Of a stretch of DNA of 34,421 nt, positions 32,056 to 34,421 are shown piece by piece; positions within the stretch are counted from its first letter, which is position 1, and every line of letters begins with the position of its first letter. Under the pieces are notes generated by a model, which made no database searches, was not told the DNA's origin, and worked only from the letters and a program-made list of their open reading frames with translations. This DNA is from a virus, in the IMG/VR virus record IMGVR_UViG_3300018065_001156, positions 1 to 34,421 of that record, one strand, 5' to 3'. Made by a program: the position numbers and the translations under genes.

Positions 32056-32649
32056 ATGGGTCCGAATAAAGCAAGGATTAGGCACTACGCGGGCATCGAC
32101 CCATCTAAACGAAAAACCGGTGTAGCCTTAATCACGCTTCGTGATAAAGAAATCCACAAATACACGTCATTGGTTATTGCGCCAAAAGAATTGGATGATA
32201 TACAATTACTGTTACATCTTCGGAATGACGTGGACATGTTTTTCAAGAAGAAAGCAAATTGGGAATTGCTTACGGGCTCCGCTATTGAAGGCCCCTCTCT
32301 TTACAGTGTAAATAAGTCCGACGACCTCGGCCAAGTGCGCGGCGTACTCAAAGTAGTCCTGGCAGACGGTAGCAAGAACCTACCGCACACCATCCCTCCA
32401 GCATCCCTCAAAAAATTCGCCGCAGGAAACGGGCACGCCAAAAAAGACGCTATCGTCAAAAAAGCAGAAGAGTGTGGGTGGGGGCGCCTTACAGAAGACG
32501 AGGCGGATGCTGCGTGGCTAGCCGAAATAGCTTGGGCCCTATCCGAAAAAAGAAAACTTTCCCGAAAACAAATAGAAGCGATTGACGGTATAAGAAAAAT
32601 GACATTCCAAAAAACCCACGCTGCTAAACTAAGCAGTTTCAATTTGTAG
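32056..32649 (+). CDS. RuvC-like Holliday junction resolvase
   Basis: 197 residues. RNase H-fold resolvase signature with all four acidic residues in place: D15 in YAGIDPSKRKTGVAL, E78 in SAIEGPS, and D148/D151 in TEDEADAAWLAEIA. Between them, SLKKFAAGNGHAKKDAIVKKAEECGW matches the RuvC region KQAVTGNGRAxKxQV by position and spacing. It cuts four-way junctions, probably to debranch replication and recombination intermediates before packaging. A Lys-rich C-terminal extension of about 35 residues is extra. ATG 32056 lacks an obvious ribosome binding site; a near-leaderless mRNA is possible. Confidence 0.88.
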   Translation: MGPNKARIRHYAGIDPSKRKTGVALITLRDKEIHKYTSLVIAPKELDDIQLLLHLRNDVDMFFKKKANWELLTGSAIEGPSLYSVNKSDDLGQVRGVLKVVLADGSKNLPHTIPPASLKKFAAGNGHAKKDAIVKKAEECGWGRLTEDEADAAWLAEIAWALSEKRKLSRKQIEAIDGIRKMTFQKTHAAKLSSFNL

Positions 32650-32660
32650 AGGAGGAGAAG

Positions 32661-34421
32661 ATGTTGAAATTTGAAAGGGTCTTCACAGACCCGGACAGGG
32701 ACCCGTTTGACAAAATCGAGTGGGAAAGTGAGCCAATCAAAGTTCTCGGAAAAGACGATAAAGTCATCTACGAGTGCGACAATGCACAGTTTCCTGCCTT
32801 CTGGTCTTCCAATGCACGACGGATTACCGCCCAGAAGTACTTTCGAGCATCACGTAAGAGCGAAGAACGAGAAACATCCGTTGCCCAGATTATTGAACGG
32901 GTAGCTACGGCCATTACGACTGCCGGTGTGGACCAGAAGTATTTCCTGGTACGAGATGGTGTTAATTTTTCGTCAGAACTCATGCATATCCTGGTACACC
33001 AGATGGCCTCGTTCAATAGTCCCGTGTGGTTCAACCTGGGAATCCCCGGGAATGACAGGCCGCAGGTCTCGGCGTGCTTCATTAACGAAGTACACGACAA
33101 CATGAAGAGCATCCTGGACCTTGGAACCGTTGCTGGATTGATTTTCAAAGAGGGCAGTGGTAGTGGGACCAATCTTTCACCCTTGCGAGGCGCCAAAGAG
33201 ACCATTAAGGGCGGTGGGCAAGCCTCGGGACCGGTGTCCTTCATGGAGGGTTACGACGCACAAGCGAACATCATCTTGAGCGGCGGCCGTTCGCGGCGCG
33301 CTGCACGTATGTGCATCCTGGACATCGACCACCCAGATATCGAGAAATTCATCAACTGCAAAGCTACCCAGGAAGACGTTGTAGAGCTGTTGGTGAAGGG
33401 TGGAATGCCGGCGGATTTCACAGACCCAAACAGTGCGTACACCCAGGTCAAGCACCAGTCCGGAAACAATTCGGTCCGTGTCACAGATGCCTTCATGGAG
33501 AAAGTGCGCGCGGCCGTTTACTACAAACAAGACTCTCTTTGGGCCCTGGTAAACCGGAAAGACAAACAGATAGCAGATGCGAAATCGGTGACGGACTTAT
33601 TCCGTCAAATCGCCGAGGCCGCCCATAAATGTGGAGACCCAGGACTCCAGTTCCACGATACAGTCAACAAGATGAACACCTGTCCGGAACACGGCGAAAT
33701 CGTAGCCAGTAATCCGTGTAGCGAATTCATGTGGCACAACAACAGTGCCTGTAATCTCGCCAGTATCAATCTCTGTAAATTCCTGACCAAAGACAACAAG
33801 TTCGACGTGAAGAAATTCAAACATGTCGTACGGGTCATGCTGACTGCACAAGATATCCTGGTCGACATCGGAAGCTACCCCACGAAGAAGATACAGAAAA
33901 ACAGCCACGAGTTCCGTCCGCTGGGGCTAGGCTACGCCAATCTTGGTGGTCTCCTGATGACTCTCGGTGTCCCTTACGATAGCGACGAAGGGCGGGAAAT
34001 AGCCAAGGCAATAACGAGCCTCATGACAGGCCACGCGTATCTCACGAGTGCGGAAATAGCGGGCGTGAAAGGTGCGTTCAAAAACTACGCACCGAACCGC
34101 CGCCATATGGAAAGTGTGTTGGACCAACACTTCGCCGACACGAAAAAAATAGGTAAGGATTCTTTGGGTGTCGCGTCGTCTGCTGTGGCGACCTGGAGAA
34201 GTGTTATGGGCATTGGATTCGGCCGACGTAAATCTGTCGAAGGCGCGGGACCTGGATTCCGCAACTGCCAGGTCACATTACTAGCCCCAACGGGTACTAT
34301 CGCCCTCATGATGGACTGCGACACTACCGGTGTAGAACCGGATATTGGACTTCGAAAGACTAAATTCCTCGTGGGTGGGGACAGCATTGAGTGGATGAAT
34401 GGGAATATCGAGAGTGCGCTA
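32661..34421 (+). CDS. nrdJ: class II (adenosylcobalamin-dependent) ribonucleotide reductase, N-terminal part
   Basis: 587 residues are visible from ATG 32661 (GGAGGAG upstream); the gene continues past the right edge. Seen: MASFNSPVWFNLG with C139 in QVSACFINEV (N-terminal redox Cys), GSGSGTNLSPLRG, ASGPVSFM, the active-site NPCSEF (about 351-356) and ACNLASINL with the next Cys, then NCQVTLLAPTGTIALMM and CDTTGVEPDI. These are typical of NrdJ-type vitamin B12-dependent reductases. It makes dNTPs without an oxygen-requiring radical subunit, useful in hosts living with or without oxygen. It follows the resolvase by 11 bp. The C-terminal redox Cys pair would lie outside the window. Confidence 0.95.
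   Translation, partial: MLKFERVFTDPDRDPFDKIEWESEPIKVLGKDDKVIYECDNAQFPAFWSSNARRITAQKYFRASRKSEERETSVAQIIERVATAITTAGVDQKYFLVRDGVNFSSELMHILVHQMASFNSPVWFNLGIPGNDRPQVSACFINEVHDNMKSILDLGTVAGLIFKEGSGSGTNLSPLRGAKETIKGGGQASGPVSFMEGYDAQANIILSGGRSRRAARMCILDIDHPDIEKFINCKATQEDVVELLVKGGMPADFTDPNSAYTQVKHQSGNNSVRVTDAFMEKVRAAVYYKQDSLWALVNRKDKQIADAKSVTDLFRQIAEAAHKCGDPGLQFHDTVNKMNTCPEHGEIVASNPCSEFMWHNNSACNLASINLCKFLTKDNKFDVKKFKHVVRVMLTAQDILVDIGSYPTKKIQKNSHEFRPLGLGYANLGGLLMTLGVPYDSDEGREIAKAITSLMTGHAYLTSAEIAGVKGAFKNYAPNRRHMESVLDQHFADTKKIGKDSLGVASSAVATWRSVMGIGFGRRKSVEGAGPGFRNCQVTLLAPTGTIALMMDCDTTGVEPDIGLRKTKFLVGGDSIEWMNGNIESAL

Noticed and set aside
32661-34421. Intein inside the ribonucleotide reductase
   Set aside because: Conserved RNR blocks run without interruption through the visible part; no splice-junction Cys/Ser with HN was seen.

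Overview
The window is a piece of a large tailed-phage (Caudoviricetes) genome. Packaging and virion genes (terminase large subunit, portal protein) sit together with a phage-owned transcription apparatus (multisubunit RNA polymerase beta subunit, sigma-70-type factor), a nearly complete replisome (CHC2/Toprim primase-helicase, family A DNA polymerase, SNF2-type helicase, two RecB/Cas4-like nucleases, ssDNA-binding-like protein, RuvC-like resolvase), an endolysin and a class II ribonucleotide reductase. Gene density is very high, starts are mostly ATG behind strong GGAGG ribosome binding sites, and many genes overlap or abut. The host cannot be told from this sequence; a B12-dependent reductase implies a host with access to cobalamin.

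Layout. 1-4455 (minus): N-terminal half of RNA polymerase beta (runs off the left edge), a small Cys-containing protein, and the portal. 4510-10776 (plus): SNF2 helicase, small acidic protein, RecB-like nuclease, amidase endolysin, three small proteins and a ParB-like protein with a lysine-rich tail. 10777-11796 (minus): sigma factor carrying inserted zinc ribbons. 11905-20150 (plus): ssDNA-binding-like protein, a terminator, a second RecB/Cas4-like nuclease, primase-helicase, and DNA polymerase with a UDG-like N-terminus. 20151-20654: the only long gap, about 500 nt of densely nested inverted repeats that looks like a large structured non-coding RNA. 20655-22265 (minus): terminase. 22300-23526 (plus): MoxR AAA+ ATPase. 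23510-25285 (minus): two unrecognised proteins. 25338-30096 (plus): a tight operon of a metallopeptidase/vWA protein, a zinc-ribbon protein, a retron-like reverse transcriptase and a Cys-cluster protein. 30099-31939 (minus): three probable virion proteins. 32056 to the right edge (plus): RuvC-like resolvase and NrdJ-type reductase (cut by the edge).

How it works together: the phage polymerase subunit and sigma factor could give the phage its own promoter choice. The plus-strand blocks supply replication, recombination and dNTPs, and the minus-strand blocks supply the virion and packaging. The points most deserving attention are the structured RNA next to the polymerase and terminase, the reverse transcriptase operon (with a MoxR/vWA pair nearby), and a habit of inserting zinc-binding Cys clusters into otherwise standard proteins (portal, terminase, sigma, helicase, polymerase, RT). 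No RNA family assignment and no homology search could be made here; function calls rest on motifs read by eye.
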